23,427 bases of DNA from Moraxella equi. GTDB taxonomy: Bacteria; Pseudomonadota; Gammaproteobacteria; Pseudomonadales; Moraxellaceae. The notes under the pieces were generated by a model that ran no database searches, was not told where the DNA came from, and was given only the letters and a program-made list of their open reading frames with translations. The stretch is taken from the NCBI RefSeq assembly GCF_002027555.1, contig NZ_MXAP01000068.1, positions 1-23,427 of the forward strand. Direction: 5' to 3'. Below are positions 8,687 to 17,025 of the stretch, one piece after another (within the stretch, counting starts at the first letter, position 1; each line of letters opens with the position of its first letter). The position numbers and the translations under genes were made by a program.

Positions 8687-8762
8687 AGGCGACTGGCTCA
8701 ATTGGTAGAGCAGCGGACTCCAAATCCGCAGGTTGGGGGTTCGAGTCCCTCGTCGCCTGCCA
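8687..8762 (+). tRNA. tRNA-Trp (anticodon CCA)
   Basis: A complete 76-nt cloverleaf. The acceptor stem is AGGCGAC (8687-8693) with GTCGCCT (8752-8758), then discriminator G and an encoded CCA end. The anticodon stem GCGGA/TCCGC encloses the loop CTCCAAA, so the anticodon CCA (8720-8722) reads UGG. The T loop TTCGAGT is intact. The tRNA lies 56 bp before secE. In many gammaproteobacteria tRNA-Trp sits between a tuf gene and secE; here no tuf is present and a divergent DUF302 gene occupies that side. T-rich tracts follow the tRNA and may let a fraction of transcripts end before secE. Confidence 0.98.
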
Positions 8763-8818
8763 TCTTTTTATTTCCCCTTTTTTAATCATCACTTCCTTAT
8801 TTTAAGGAAATCTTTTGC

Positions 8819-9328
8819 ATGAGCGACAATAAGAATAATCCCCAAAACGACACCAAAAGCGATTTAGAAACTCGCTTGGCAGACGCCAAAGCCACTGCCG
8901 AGAGCCTACTAAATAAACGCAAAGCCGTTGTCGTCTCCGAAGAAAATGTCGTTGATGTGGCAACCACTCGCTCTGGCGTAGACATCGTGCTGTGGCTCAT
9001 CGCCATTGTTGCTTTAATTAGTTCTACACTCATTTCTACCTATTTGCCACGTTATTGGGCACCTGCTACCGAGTCAATCACTCAGCTACTTATCACAGCA
9101 GGACTTGTATTGTTGGCGGTGATTTGCCTTGCTTTTACTCATCAAGGGCGAGCTTTCAAGGTATTGTTAAAAGACGCAGGCATTGAGCTTCGTCGTGTAA
9201 CATGGCCGACCAAAAACGAGACCTTTAAATACACATGGCAGGTCATTGTGGTGATGATTATCGTGGGTTTTATCGTGTGGCTACTGGATAATTTATTTAA
9301 TTATCTGCTTGGGTTTATTTTGCATTAA
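8819..9328 (+). CDS. secE: Preprotein translocase subunit SecE
   Basis: SecE clamps SecY in the inner-membrane Sec translocon. The 169-residue protein has three predicted membrane helices at about 54-76, 86-107 and 139-165. Before the last helix is the conserved amphipathic segment with ELRRVTWPTKNET (123-135), the hallmark of SecE. This is the three-helix form found in enterobacteria, but the cytoplasmic N terminus is longer (about 50 polar residues; E. coli SecE is 127 residues in all). The ATG at 8819 follows AAGGAA and is the only sensible start. nusG follows after 39 bp, the conserved secE-nusG pairing. Confidence 0.96.
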   Translation: MSDNKNNPQNDTKSDLETRLADAKATAESLLNKRKAVVVSEENVVDVATTRSGVDIVLWLIAIVALISSTLISTYLPRYWAPATESITQLLITAGLVLLAVICLAFTHQGRAFKVLLKDAGIELRRVTWPTKNETFKYTWQVIVVMIIVGFIVWLLDNLFNYLLGFILH

Positions 9329-9367
9329 TCTTATCTCTTATCGGCTTATATCATTAGGAAAATCATC

Positions 9368-9898
9368 ATGCGTTGGTATATCATTCAAGCATTTTCAGGT
9401 TATGAAAAACAAGTTCAACGTGCCTTAATTGAACGTATCAAAAGAAGTGAGCTGTCCGAGTATTTCGGTGATGTGCTTGTGCCGACCGAAGAAGTGATTG
9501 AGATGCGTGATGGCAAAAAACGCACCGTTGAGCATAAACTATTCCCAGGTTATGTGCTTATTGAGATGGAAATGCGTGAAGATACATGGCACGTGGTCAA
9601 AGACTGCCCGAATATCTCAGGCTTTATCGGTGGTACCAAAGACCAACCTGCACCCATCACCAAGGTCGAAGCCGACCGCATTCTAAACCGTATCAACAAA
9701 GGTGCAGACGCTCCAAGACCCAAGACCATGTTTGAGCCAGGTGAAGAAGTGCTTATCATTGACGGGCCTTTTGCCGACTTTAAAGGCATGGTCAAAAAAG
9801 TGGATTATGAAAAATCCAAATTGTCTTTGACGGTCAGCGTGTTTAGTCGCCCAACAGACGTTGAGATTGAATTTGCAAAAGTTGAAAAAACAGTTTAA
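9368..9898 (+). CDS. nusG: Transcription termination/antitermination protein NusG
   Basis: NusG binds RNA polymerase through its NGN domain, suppresses pausing, and links polymerase to Rho or to ribosomal protein S10 through its KOW domain. The 176 residues start MRWYIIQAFSGYE, as expected. The NGN domain spans about 1-115 and includes the KLFPGYVLIEM strand. The KOW domain spans about 122-175 (EPGEEVLIIDGPFADFKGMVKKV) and ends in VEIEFAKVEK. The length is close to E. coli NusG (181). The last codons overlap the -35 region of the rplK promoter. Confidence 0.98.
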   Translation: MRWYIIQAFSGYEKQVQRALIERIKRSELSEYFGDVLVPTEEVIEMRDGKKRTVEHKLFPGYVLIEMEMREDTWHVVKDCPNISGFIGGTKDQPAPITKVEADRILNRINKGADAPRPKTMFEPGEEVLIIDGPFADFKGMVKKVDYEKSKLSLTVSVFSRPTDVEIEFAKVEKTV

Positions 9899-9922
9899 TT
9901 TTTTATAAAAACCTGTTATAAT
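9894..9922 (+). promoter_or_regulatory. Extended -10 promoter of rplK-rplA
   Basis: TGTTATAAT (9914-9922) matches the extended -10 consensus TGnTATAAT exactly. A weak -35, TTTAAT (9894-9899), lies 17 bp upstream, overlapping the nusG stop codon. Transcription would start near 9929. Confidence 0.7.
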
Positions 9923-9928
9923 AGTCTT

Positions 9929-10077
9929 TTAGCTCTGAACAGGTGTTCGGGGCTTTTGATTGACAGACAAATCAGCACCGAGCTGATTGTTATTTAGGTG
10001 AATTTGAAAGCATTTTCAAATTTGAACATCATGGGGAGCTATTTTAGCGTTATCACCCACCATTGGAGAGTATTCTC
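9929..10077 (+). promoter_or_regulatory. Structured rplK leader (four hairpins; candidate L1 operator)
   Basis: Four hairpins follow the promoter. (1) 9932-9940 with 9945-9953: nine pairs including two G-T, then TTTT, so terminator-like. (2) 9970-9976 with 9982-9988: seven perfect pairs. (3) 10001-10009 with 10014-10022: nine perfect pairs, loop GCAT. (4) GGG (10034-10036) with CCC (10056-10058), enclosing GCTA/TAGC and an asymmetric internal loop, just before the rplK Shine-Dalgarno sequence. In E. coli, L1 represses its own operon at a leader site of this general kind, so hairpin 4 is a candidate. That assignment is inference. Confidence 0.55.
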
Positions 10078-10509
10078 ATGGCAAAGAAGATTGATGGCTA
10101 CATCAAGCTACAAGTGCCTGCTGGCAAAGCAAACCCATCACCACCTATCGGTCCTGCTTTAGGTCAAAAAGGCGTGAACATCATGGCGTTCTGTAAAGAA
10201 TTTAACGCCGCTTCTGCGAACATCGAACCAGGTCTGCCAATTCCTGTGGTCATCACCGTATTTAATGACAAGTCATTTACGTTTGTGATGAAGTCACCAC
10301 CTGCGGCAGTATTGCTACGTAAAGCAGCTGGCATTGCCAAAGGTTCTGCTGTTCCTAACAAAACCAAAGTTGGCACAGTAACTCGTGCTCAACTAGAAGA
10401 AATCGCCAAAACCAAAGAAGCGGATTTGACCGGTGCTGACCTAGACGCAGCGGTACGTACCATTGCTGGTACTGCTCGCTCAATGGGTCTTAATGTGGAG
10501 GGTGTGTAA
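10078..10509 (+). CDS. rplK: 50S ribosomal protein L11
   Basis: L11 sits at the GTPase-associated centre of the large subunit, binding 23S rRNA helices 43-44. The 143-residue product begins [23 protein letters not shown] and matches L11 throughout. It includes the proline-rich linker, the [19 protein letters not shown] segment of the N-terminal domain, and the RNA-binding C-terminal domain ending in [18 protein letters not shown] chose the ATG at 10078 because the strong TTGGAGAG Shine-Dalgarno sequence lies seven bases upstream; an in-frame TTG at 10063 overlaps that site and cannot be the start. Its TAA shares one base with the ATG of rplA, so translation is coupled. Confidence 0.98.
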   Translation: MAKKIDGYIKLQVPAGKANPSPPIGPALGQKGVNIMAFCKEFNAASANIEPGLPIPVVITVFNDKSFTFVMKSPPAAVLLRKAAGIAKGSAVPNKTKVGTVTRAQLEEIAKTKEADLTGADLDAAVRTIAGTARSMGLNVEGV

Positions 10510-11210
10510 TGGCTAAGCTAACTAAGCGTCAAAAGCTAATTGCTGAAAAAGTAGATAGCAACAAACTATACACCATCGAAGAAGCGGTTGAGGTTCTAAA
10601 CAGCCTACCTGCCTCTAAATTCAAAGAGTCTATCGACATCGCCATCAACCTAGGTGTTGACCCACGTAAATCAGACCAAGTGGTTCGTGGTGCGACCAAC
10701 CTACCTGCTGGTACTGGTAAAACCAAGCGTGTTGCGGTATTTGCCCAAGGTGCTGCTGCTGATGCCGCTAAAGAGGCAGGTGCGGACGTTGTTGGCTTTG
10801 AAGATCTAGCAGAGAGCATTAAAGCGGGCAACCTTGACTTTGATGTGGTCATCGCTTCTCCTGATGCGATGCGTGTTGTTGGTCAGTTGGGTACTGTATT
10901 GGGTCCACGTGGCTTAATGCCAAACCCAAAAGTTGGTACAGTCACTGCCGATGTGGCAACTGCGGTTAAAAACACCAAAGCAGGTCAGGCTCAGTATCGT
11001 GTAGACAAAGCAGGTATTATCCATGCTTCTATCGGTCAAGTAGGCTTTACTGGTGAGCAAATTGAGCAAAACGCAACTGCTCTACTAAACGACCTAAAAC
11101 GTGCTAAACCAGCAACTTCTAAGGGTATTTATATCAAGAAGATTACGCTATCTAGCACCATGGGTCCTGGTCTTGCCATTGACCCAGTACCACATCGTGC
11201 CAACAAATAA
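10509..11210 (+). CDS. rplA: 50S ribosomal protein L1
   Basis: L1 forms the mobile stalk at the tRNA exit site and, in E. coli, represses its own operon. The 233-residue protein shows the expected segments, including the N-terminal helix, [19 protein letters not shown], the [16 protein letters not shown] signature near the middle, and a conserved [13 protein letters not shown] end. Start and stop codons of rplK and rplA overlap by one base. Leucine is encoded by CTA in 12 of 17 positions (the others are two CTT, two TTG and one TTA), an extreme bias for a highly expressed gene. Confidence 0.98.
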   Translation: MAKLTKRQKLIAEKVDSNKLYTIEEAVEVLNSLPASKFKESIDIAINLGVDPRKSDQVVRGATNLPAGTGKTKRVAVFAQGAAADAAKEAGADVVGFEDLAESIKAGNLDFDVVIASPDAMRVVGQLGTVLGPRGLMPNPKVGTVTADVATAVKNTKAGQAQYRVDKAGIIHASIGQVGFTGEQIEQNATALLNDLKRAKPATSKGIYIKKITLSSTMGPGLAIDPVPHRANK

Positions 11211-11245
11211 TCCTTGACGGATTTGGGCGAAAAATCACAAATTGC

Positions 11246-11273
11246 TTGCTTTTTGAGATTTTTCGCTTATAAT
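11246..11273 (+). promoter_or_regulatory. Promoter of rplJ-rplL
   Basis: TTGCTT (11246-11251), a 16-bp spacer and TATAAT (11268-11273). Transcription would start near 11280, giving a leader of about 245 nt. The arms of a 10-bp perfect inverted repeat (11227-11236 and 11257-11266) straddle the -35, and the right arm fills most of the spacer. Confidence 0.65.
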
Positions 11274-11337
11274 GGTGCAATTTTATGACAAGTTACCCGC
11301 ATGACCTATCATAAAAACAGATTTTTAAAAATTAGCT

Positions 11338-11461
11338 CAGCACAACGGGTTGTGCTGTCTAAGACCGTAGGTGTTGGTGGTTATTCTTAAACATCAGCCT
11401 AATGAATGGGTAAAATCATTCGCCTACGCAGACGGTGAAAATCTCGCCGTATATTCGGTGC
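11338..11461 (+). ncRNA. L10 ribosomal leader (autoregulatory element of rplJL)
   Basis: This part of the 315-bp spacer between rplA and rplJ matches the L10 leader, where the L10(L7/L12)4 complex binds its own mRNA to repress translation. The conserved blocks AAGACCGTAGG (11361-11371) and CCTACGCAGACGGTGA (11423-11438) closely resemble the E. coli leader. CGTAGG pairs with CCTACG (11366-11371 with 11423-11428), and an inner hairpin GAATG/CATTC (11404-11408 with 11417-11421) is present. An 8-bp hairpin CAGCACAA-CGGG-TTGTGCTG precedes it (11338-11357). The lineage-specific middle differs from E. coli, as expected for this RNA. Confidence 0.85.
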
Positions 11462-11525
11462 AAGTCTTTATTTATATTGGCTTGTAAAATTAATTATCAC
11501 TTAGTGATAAATATGGAGACAACCC

Positions 11526-12029
11526 ATGGCACTAAATCTTCAAGACAAACAAGCAATTGTTGCTGAAGTAAATGAAGCTGCCAAAGTTGCCCTATCTGCT
11601 GTTGTTGCCGATTCTCGTGGCGTGACAGTGGGTCAGATGACCGAACTTCGTAAACAAGCTCGTGCAGCTGGCGTTGAGATGCGTATCGTACGTAACACGC
11701 TACTACGTCGTGCCTTAGAAGGTACTGACTATGCTTGCATGAATGATGTTTTCGTAGGTCCTACCTTGATTGCATTTTCAAATGAACACCCAGGTGCTGC
11801 GGCACGTCTGTTCAAGGAATTTGCCAAAGGTAATGACAAGTTCGAAATCAAAGGTGCAGCTTTTGAAGGCGAATTTATTGATGCAAAATCTATTGATAAA
11901 CTCGCAACCCTACCTACTTACGACGAAGCGATTGCACGTCTGATGGGTACCATGAAAGAAGCCGCAGCGGGCAAACTGGCTCGTACACTTGCCGCTCTTC
12001 GCGACAAAATGGAAGCCGAAGCCGCTTAA
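11526..12029 (+). CDS. rplJ: 50S ribosomal protein L10
   Basis: L10 is the base of the ribosomal stalk, anchoring L7/L12 dimers to 23S rRNA next to L11. The 167-residue product starts [15 protein letters not shown] and keeps the RNA-binding N-terminal domain ([29 protein letters not shown]) and the C-terminal helix that binds L12 dimers (about 135-167, ending in [13 protein letters not shown]). GGAGA precedes the ATG at 11526. The leader upstream holds its autoregulatory site. rplL follows after 72 bp. Confidence 0.98.
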   Translation: MALNLQDKQAIVAEVNEAAKVALSAVVADSRGVTVGQMTELRKQARAAGVEMRIVRNTLLRRALEGTDYACMNDVFVGPTLIAFSNEHPGAAARLFKEFAKGNDKFEIKGAAFEGEFIDAKSIDKLATLPTYDEAIARLMGTMKEAAAGKLARTLAALRDKMEAEAA

Positions 12030-12101
12030 TCTTAGACATCGGTTATCGCTTTTATTTAATCAAACTTTTTATTCAATCTTTATTTCATAGGAATAATTGC
12101 T

Positions 12102-12476
12102 ATGTCACTAACTAACGAACAAATCTTAGATGCTATCGCAGCTAAATCAGTTATGGAAATCGTTGAGCTTATCTCTGCGATGGAAGAAAAATTCGGCGTA
12201 TCTGCTGCTGCTCTAGCTGCTGCCCCTGCTGCTGGTGGCGATGCTGGCGGTGCCGCAGAAGAAAAAGATGACTTCAACGTTGTTATCACCTCTGGTGGCG
12301 ACAAGAAAGTTGCTGTTATTAAAGTGGTACGTGAAGTTACCGGTCTAGGTCTAAAAGAAGCCAAAGACCTAGTTGAAGGTGCACCACAAACTGTTAAAGA
12401 AGGTGCTTCCAAAGCTGAAGCTGAAGAGCTTAAGAAGAAACTTGAAGAAGCCGGTGCTTCTGTTGAACTTAAATAA
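12102..12476 (+). CDS. rplL: 50S ribosomal protein L7/L12
   Basis: L7/L12 forms the flexible stalk that recruits and activates translational GTPases. The 124 residues show the N-terminal dimerisation helices (about 1-35, [18 protein letters not shown]), an alanine/glycine-rich hinge (about 36-52, [14 protein letters not shown]) and the compact C-terminal domain (about 56-124) with the [27 protein letters not shown] surface that contacts elongation factors. AUAGGA-like Shine-Dalgarno sequence precedes the ATG. A terminator hairpin begins 69 bp after its stop. Confidence 0.98.
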   Translation: MSLTNEQILDAIAAKSVMEIVELISAMEEKFGVSAAALAAAPAAGGDAGGAAEEKDDFNVVITSGGDKKVAVIKVVREVTGLGLKEAKDLVEGAPQTVKEGASKAEAEELKKKLEEAGASVELK

Positions 12477-12544
12477 TCTAAGTTTAACCGCTTAACTCAT
12501 TTTTGTTAGATTGATAATCATCAATTTAACACAAGAAATTTGAT

Positions 12545-12581
12545 AAAAACCCCGTTTTGTTATTGCAAGATGGGGTTTTTT
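12545..12581 (+). terminator. Intrinsic terminator/attenuator after rplL
   Basis: AAAAACCCC (12545-12553) pairs perfectly with GGGGTTTTT (12572-12580). The stem continues inward for six more pairs (two of them G-T) to a TTATTG loop, giving about 15 pairs followed by a T run to 12581. It should stop much of the rplJL transcription. An attenuator at the same place, between rplL and rpoB, is established in E. coli. Confidence 0.88.
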
Positions 12582-12591
12582 ACTGTATAAT
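12563..12591 (+). promoter_or_regulatory. Candidate rpoBC promoter overlapping the rplL terminator
   Basis: TTGCAA (12563-12568), a 17-bp spacer and consensus TATAAT (12586-12591). The -35 lies in the loop and right arm of the rplL terminator, and the T run forms the spacer. This is the best promoter match in the rplL-rpoB gap and shares its -35 with the tRNA-Trp promoter. Confidence 0.7.
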
Positions 12592-12845
12592 TGGGTATTT
12601 GACCTTTTGTGTTAGCACGGTCTTTTAAGCTGGTGTCAGCACACTTCAAAAGGACAAACGCTCCCTATGCACAAGCCATATTTTTAAAGTTTTTGATAAG
12701 CTAAATGCGTTACCGTGTTTGGCGTGTTTTTGTGTCTTTGATATTTAAAAATGTAGGGCAAAAGAGCAGTGGTTAATTTTTGAAGATTGGTAGTTTTCTG
12801 GTACTCAATTGGAGTACTTTTCTTAGTTTAACGTAAGGATTCTTA
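12592..12845 (+). promoter_or_regulatory. Long structured leader of rpoB
   Basis: About 250 nt lie between the candidate promoter and the rpoB ATG, with no gene. Visible structure includes CCTTTTG (12603-12609) with CAAAAGG (12647-12653), ATTTTTAAA (12680-12688) with TTTAAAAAT (12744-12752), and GTACTC (12801-12806) with GAGTAC (12812-12817). The last of these is followed by TTTT, 25 bases before the Shine-Dalgarno AAGGA. I do not recognise a named RNA element. The pairings are unverified and the AT-rich one could be chance. Confidence 0.4.
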
Positions 12846-15800
12846 ATGGCATATTCTTATACTGAAAAAAAACGTATTCGTAAAAGTTTTTCTCGTCTGC
12901 CTGATGTGATGGACGTGCCGTACTTGCTCGCCATTCAGGTGGATTCTTACGAGCAGTTTTTGCAAGAACACAAAAAACCTGCTGCCCGTGCTAATATCGG
13001 TTTGCAAGCAGCGTTTTCATCTATTTTTCCCATAACCAGTCATTCTGGCAATGCTGAGCTACAATACGTCGAATATTATCTGGGTGAGCCTGAGTTTGAT
13101 GAGCGTGAATGTATCATGCGTGGCTCAACCTTTGCTGCCCCCCTACGCGTCAAAATTCGCCTAGTGGTCAAAGATAAAGACGCCAAAGACAAAGAAAGTA
13201 AAGCAGCGATTAAAGACATTCGCGACCAAATCGTGTACATGGGTGAGATTCCGCTCATGACCGATAACGGTACATTCATCATCAACGGTACTGAGCGTGT
13301 GATTGTCTCACAGCTTCATCGCTCACCTGGTGTGTTCTTTGACCACGACAAAGGCAAATCACATTCTAGTGGTAAGGTACTTTATAATGCCCGTATCATT
13401 CCTTATCGTGGCTCATGGCTTGACTTTGAATTTGATGTCAAAGACTTGGTGTATGCCCGTATCGACCGTCGTCGTAAATTGCTTGCAACCATCATCTTGC
13501 GTGCCATCGGCATGAATACAGCAGATATTTTGTCCACATTTTTTGAGACTGTGGATGTCTTGAAAGGCGATAACGGTTTTGAAGTTGAGCTTGTGCCTGA
13601 GCGTCTACAAGGTGAGATGGCACAGTTTGACATTGTCTCGCCTGAAGGCAAGGTCATTGTTGAGCAAGGTAAGCGTATTAACGCCCGCCGTATTAAGGAA
13701 ATCCAAGCGTCTGGCATGACCAAATTGGCGGTGCCTGACGAGTATTTGTATGAGCGTATCCTTGCCGAAGATGTGATTTATCATGATGAAGTGCTTGCCC
13801 GTGCCAACAGCTTGATTGACCATGAATTGCTGGTTAAGCTGGCTGATAAGAACATCAAAGGCTTTAAAATCCTGTTTACCAATGACATCGACCACGGAGC
13901 GTATATCGCTGACACACTGCGTGCCGACACGATTACCACGCGTGAAGAGGCGCTCATTGAGATTTATAAGGTCATGCGTCCAGGTGAGCCACCAACCTTA
14001 GAAACCGCCGAAAAACTATTTGAATCGATGTTTTTTAGCCATGAGCGTTATGACTTATCAAACGTTGGTCGCATGAAGTTTAACCGTCGTTTGGGCCGTG
14101 ATTTTGTAGACAGTGACAGTATTGACGTGCAACGTGAGCAGGGCGTGTTGTCCAACCAAGACATCATTGATGTCCTAAAAGAGCTGATTGAGATTCGTAA
14201 CGGTCGTGGTGAGGTTGATGATATTGACCATCTAGGTAACCGTCGTATTCGTTCGGTGGGCGAGATGACCGAAAACCAGTTCCGCATTGGTTTGGCTCGT
14301 GTGGAGCGTGCGGTCAAAGAGCGTCTGACCGCTGCCGAATCTGACAACCTATCACCCCAAGACTTGATTAACTCTAAGCCTGTGGCGGCGTCTATCAAAG
14401 AGTTTTTTGGTTCATCACAGCTGTCTCAGTTTATGGACCAAAACAACCCCCTGTCAGAGATTACGCACAAACGTCGTGTCTCTGCCTTAGGTCCTGGTGG
14501 TTTGACTCGTGAACGTGCAGGCTTTGAGGTGCGGGACGTACATACCACGCATTATGGTCGTGTGTGTCCGATTGAAACGCCCGAAGGTCCAAACATTGGT
14601 TTGATTAATTCATTGGCGGTCTTTGCCAAGACCAATAACTTCGGCTTTTTAGAAACGCCTTACCGTCGTGTTGTGGATGGCAAAGTAACCGATGACATCG
14701 AATACATGTCCGCCATCGAAGAAGTGGGTACGGTTGTTGCCCAAGCAGACTCGCCCATGAATGAACACGGCGAGCTGACCGAAGAGATGGTGATGGTGCG
14801 TTATCATGGCGAATCGGTACGTATGAGTCCCGATAAAGTAACGCACATGGACGTCTCGCCACGTCAGGTGGTGTCGGTGGCGGCAAGTTTGATTCCGTTT
14901 TTGGAGCATGATGACGCTAACCGTGCCTTGATGGGTTCGAACATGCAACGTCAAGCCGTACCAACTTTGCGTGCTGACAAACCGCTTGTGGGTACAGGCA
15001 TGGAGCGTCACGTGGCTCGTGACAGTGGCGTGTGCGTGGTTGCCAAGCGTGGCGGTGTGATTGAAGATGTTGATGCCAGTCGTATCATCGTGCGTGTCAA
15101 TGAATCTGAGATGACCGCAGGTGAGGCAGGTATTGATATTTATAACCTTATCAAATACACTCGCTCCAACCAAAACACCTGTATCAACCAACGTATTATT
15201 GTCAATGCCGGCGACGTGATTGCTCGTGGCGACATCTTAGCTGATGGTCCATCTACTGACCTAGGCGAACTTGCTTTGGGTCAAAACATGCGTGTGGCGT
15301 TCATGCCGTGGAATGGCTATAACTTTGAGGACTCTATTTTGCTCTCTGAGCGAGTGGTTCAAGAAGACCGTTTCACCACGATTCATATCCAAGAGCTGAC
15401 CTGTGTGGCTCGTGATACTAAGCTTGGACCAGAAGAGATTACAGGCGATATTCCAAACGTAGGCGAGGCTGCCCTATCAAATCTTGATGAAGCAGGTATC
15501 GTCTATATCGGTGCCGAGGTAGATGCAGGCGATATTTTGGTGGGTAAGGTAACACCAAAAGGCGAAAGTCAGCTGACGCCCGAAGAGAAACTGCTACGTG
15601 CTATTTTTGGTGAAAAAGCGGCGGATGTCAAAGACACGTCTTTGCGTGTGCCATCATCAACCAAGGGTACGGTCATTGACGTGCAAGTCTTTACTCGTGA
15701 TGGATTAGAAAAAGACAGTCGTGCCAAGGCTATTGAAAAAGCCATGCTTGATGACTATCGCAAAGATTTAAAAGAAGAACTTGTGATTTTTGAGGCGGCA

Positions 15801-16952
15801 GCACGTGGTCGTATCATCACACTGTTAGATGGCAAAAAAGTCTCAGGCGGTGCGGGCTTTAAAGCAGGCACGGTGCTGACAGGTGCTGACATGGAGAGCT
15901 TGCCTTTGGAGACTTTGCTTGACATCCAACCTGCCGAAGAAGAGATTTCTGAACGTCTAACTCAAATTGCTGAGTATCTGACTGATAAGCAAAAAGAGAT
16001 TGATGAGAAATTTGCTAAGAAAAAAGCCAAACTAACCGCAGGCGATGATTTGGCTCATGGTGTCCAAAAAATCGTCAAGGTCTATCTGGCGGTAAAACGT
16101 CGTATCCAACCTGGCGATAAAATGGCAGGTCGTCATGGTAACAAGGGTGTTGTTTCTCGTATCATGCCCATTGAAGACATGCCTTATGACGAAAACGGCA
16201 ATCCTGTGGATATCGTGCTAAACCCACTGGGTGTACCATCTCGTATGAACATCGGTCAGGTGTTGGAGACGCATTTGGGGATGGCGGCACGTGGTCTAGG
16301 TGATAAGATTAATGCCATGTTACGCTCGCAAGTTGCTGTTGGCGAGTTGCGTGAATTCTTGGATAAGATTTATAACCAAGTTGGTGGCGAGCAGGTGGAT
16401 TTGGACAGTTTGTCCGATGAAGACATTCTAGCCATGGCTGAGAATTTGCGTGCTGGTGTGCCAATGGGTACAGCGGTCTTTGATGGTGCCAAAGAAACCC
16501 AAATCAAAGAGTTGTTGGAGCTTGCAGGGCTTGATAAATCAGGTCAGCAAACGCTATATGACGGACGCACTGGTAAGAAGTTTGACCGTCCTGTCACGGT
16601 TGGCTACATGTACATGCTAAAACTTAACCACTTGGTTGATGATAAGATGCATGCCCGTTCAACTGGTTCTTACTCACTGGTTACTCAGCAACCACTTGGT
16701 GGTAAAGCCCAGTTCGGTGGTCAGCGTTTCGGTGAGATGGAAGTGTGGGCGTTGGAGGCATATGGTGCAACCTACACCTTGCAAGAGATGCTGACTGTGA
16801 AGTCGGATGATGTTGAGGGTCGTACTCGCATGTATAAGAACATCGTGGACGGTGAGCAGTACATGAATCCGGGCATGCCTGAGTCGTTTAACGTACTAAC
16901 CAAAGAAATTCGCTCTTTGGGTATTAACATTGACCTAAAAGAGAAAAAGTAA
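12846..16952 (+). CDS. rpoB: DNA-directed RNA polymerase subunit beta
   Basis: RpoB forms one pincer of the RNA polymerase core and part of the active centre. At 1368 residues it is slightly longer than E. coli RpoB (1342). It begins [28 protein letters not shown] and ends in the conserved GINIDL region. The rifampicin-binding cluster is intact: [18 protein letters not shown] starts at residue 522, with D531, H541 and S546 equivalent to E. coli D516, H526 and S531, so the sequence reads as rifampicin-sensitive at those sites. [17 protein letters not shown] and [10 protein letters not shown] (about 1092-1101) are conserved catalytic-centre motifs. AAGGA precedes the ATG. rpoC follows after 73 bp. 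Confidence 0.99.
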   Translation: MAYSYTEKKRIRKSFSRLPDVMDVPYLLAIQVDSYEQFLQEHKKPAARANIGLQAAFSSIFPITSHSGNAELQYVEYYLGEPEFDERECIMRGSTFAAPLRVKIRLVVKDKDAKDKESKAAIKDIRDQIVYMGEIPLMTDNGTFIINGTERVIVSQLHRSPGVFFDHDKGKSHSSGKVLYNARIIPYRGSWLDFEFDVKDLVYARIDRRRKLLATIILRAIGMNTADILSTFFETVDVLKGDNGFEVELVPERLQGEMAQFDIVSPEGKVIVEQGKRINARRIKEIQASGMTKLAVPDEYLYERILAEDVIYHDEVLARANSLIDHELLVKLADKNIKGFKILFTNDIDHGAYIADTLRADTITTREEALIEIYKVMRPGEPPTLETAEKLFESMFFSHERYDLSNVGRMKFNRRLGRDFVDSDSIDVQREQGVLSNQDIIDVLKELIEIRNGRGEVDDIDHLGNRRIRSVGEMTENQFRIGLARVERAVKERLTAAESDNLSPQDLINSKPVAASIKEFFGSSQLSQFMDQNNPLSEITHKRRVSALGPGGLTRERAGFEVRDVHTTHYGRVCPIETPEGPNIGLINSLAVFAKTNNFGFLETPYRRVVDGKVTDDIEYMSAIEEVGTVVAQADSPMNEHGELTEEMVMVRYHGESVRMSPDKVTHMDVSPRQVVSVAASLIPFLEHDDANRALMGSNMQRQAVPTLRADKPLVGTGMERHVARDSGVCVVAKRGGVIEDVDASRIIVRVNESEMTAGEAGIDIYNLIKYTRSNQNTCINQRIIVNAGDVIARGDILADGPSTDLGELALGQNMRVAFMPWNGYNFEDSILLSERVVQEDRFTTIHIQELTCVARDTKLGPEEITGDIPNVGEAALSNLDEAGIVYIGAEVDAGDILVGKVTPKGESQLTPEEKLLRAIFGEKAADVKDTSLRVPSSTKGTVIDVQVFTRDGLEKDSRAKAIEKAMLDDYRKDLKEELVIFEAAARGRIITLLDGKKVSGGAGFKAGTVLTGADMESLPLETLLDIQPAEEEISERLTQIAEYLTDKQKEIDEKFAKKKAKLTAGDDLAHGVQKIVKVYLAVKRRIQPGDKMAGRHGNKGVVSRIMPIEDMPYDENGNPVDIVLNPLGVPSRMNIGQVLETHLGMAARGLGDKINAMLRSQVAVGELREFLDKIYNQVGGEQVDLDSLSDEDILAMAENLRAGVPMGTAVFDGAKETQIKELLELAGLDKSGQQTLYDGRTGKKFDRPVTVGYMYMLKLNHLVDDKMHARSTGSYSLVTQQPLGGKAQFGGQRFGEMEVWALEAYGATYTLQEMLTVKSDDVEGRTRMYKNIVDGEQYMNPGMPESFNVLTKEIRSLGINIDLKEKK

Positions 16953-16966
16953 TTGCTGTTAAGTTA

Positions 16967-16989
16967 GGTGCTTGTCTTTGATAAGCACC
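16967..16989 (+). repeat. Hairpin between rpoB and rpoC
   Basis: GGTGCTTGTC (16967-16976) pairs with GATAAGCACC (16980-16989) over ten positions (one G-T) around a TTT loop. No T run follows, so it is not an intrinsic terminator. It sits 36 bases before the rpoC start and could stabilise or process the rpoBC mRNA; this is inference. Confidence 0.6.
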
Positions 16990-17025
16990 AGCTTGCGATG
17001 ACATAAAACTAAGCGGAGAAGTCAT

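Noticed and set aside
8078..8701. 207-residue version of the DUF302 protein
   Set aside because: It would start inside tRNA-Trp and bury the signal peptide; the ATG at 8554 gives a normal secreted precursor.
10063..10077. TTG start for rplK
   Set aside because: The codon lies in the Shine-Dalgarno sequence; L11 proteins start MAKK at the ATG at 10078.
14403..14550. Rifampicin resistance substitution in rpoB
   Set aside because: The cluster is wild type at the classic positions (D531, H541, S546). The only nearby oddity, T567 where E. coli has proline 552, is not a standard resistance site and is probably lineage variation.
14649..15191. Long opposite-strand open frame inside rpoB
   Set aside because: It is a frame shadow of a strongly conserved gene, without a Shine-Dalgarno sequence, promoter or recognisable protein. 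The same holds for the antisense frames in ligA and rpoC.
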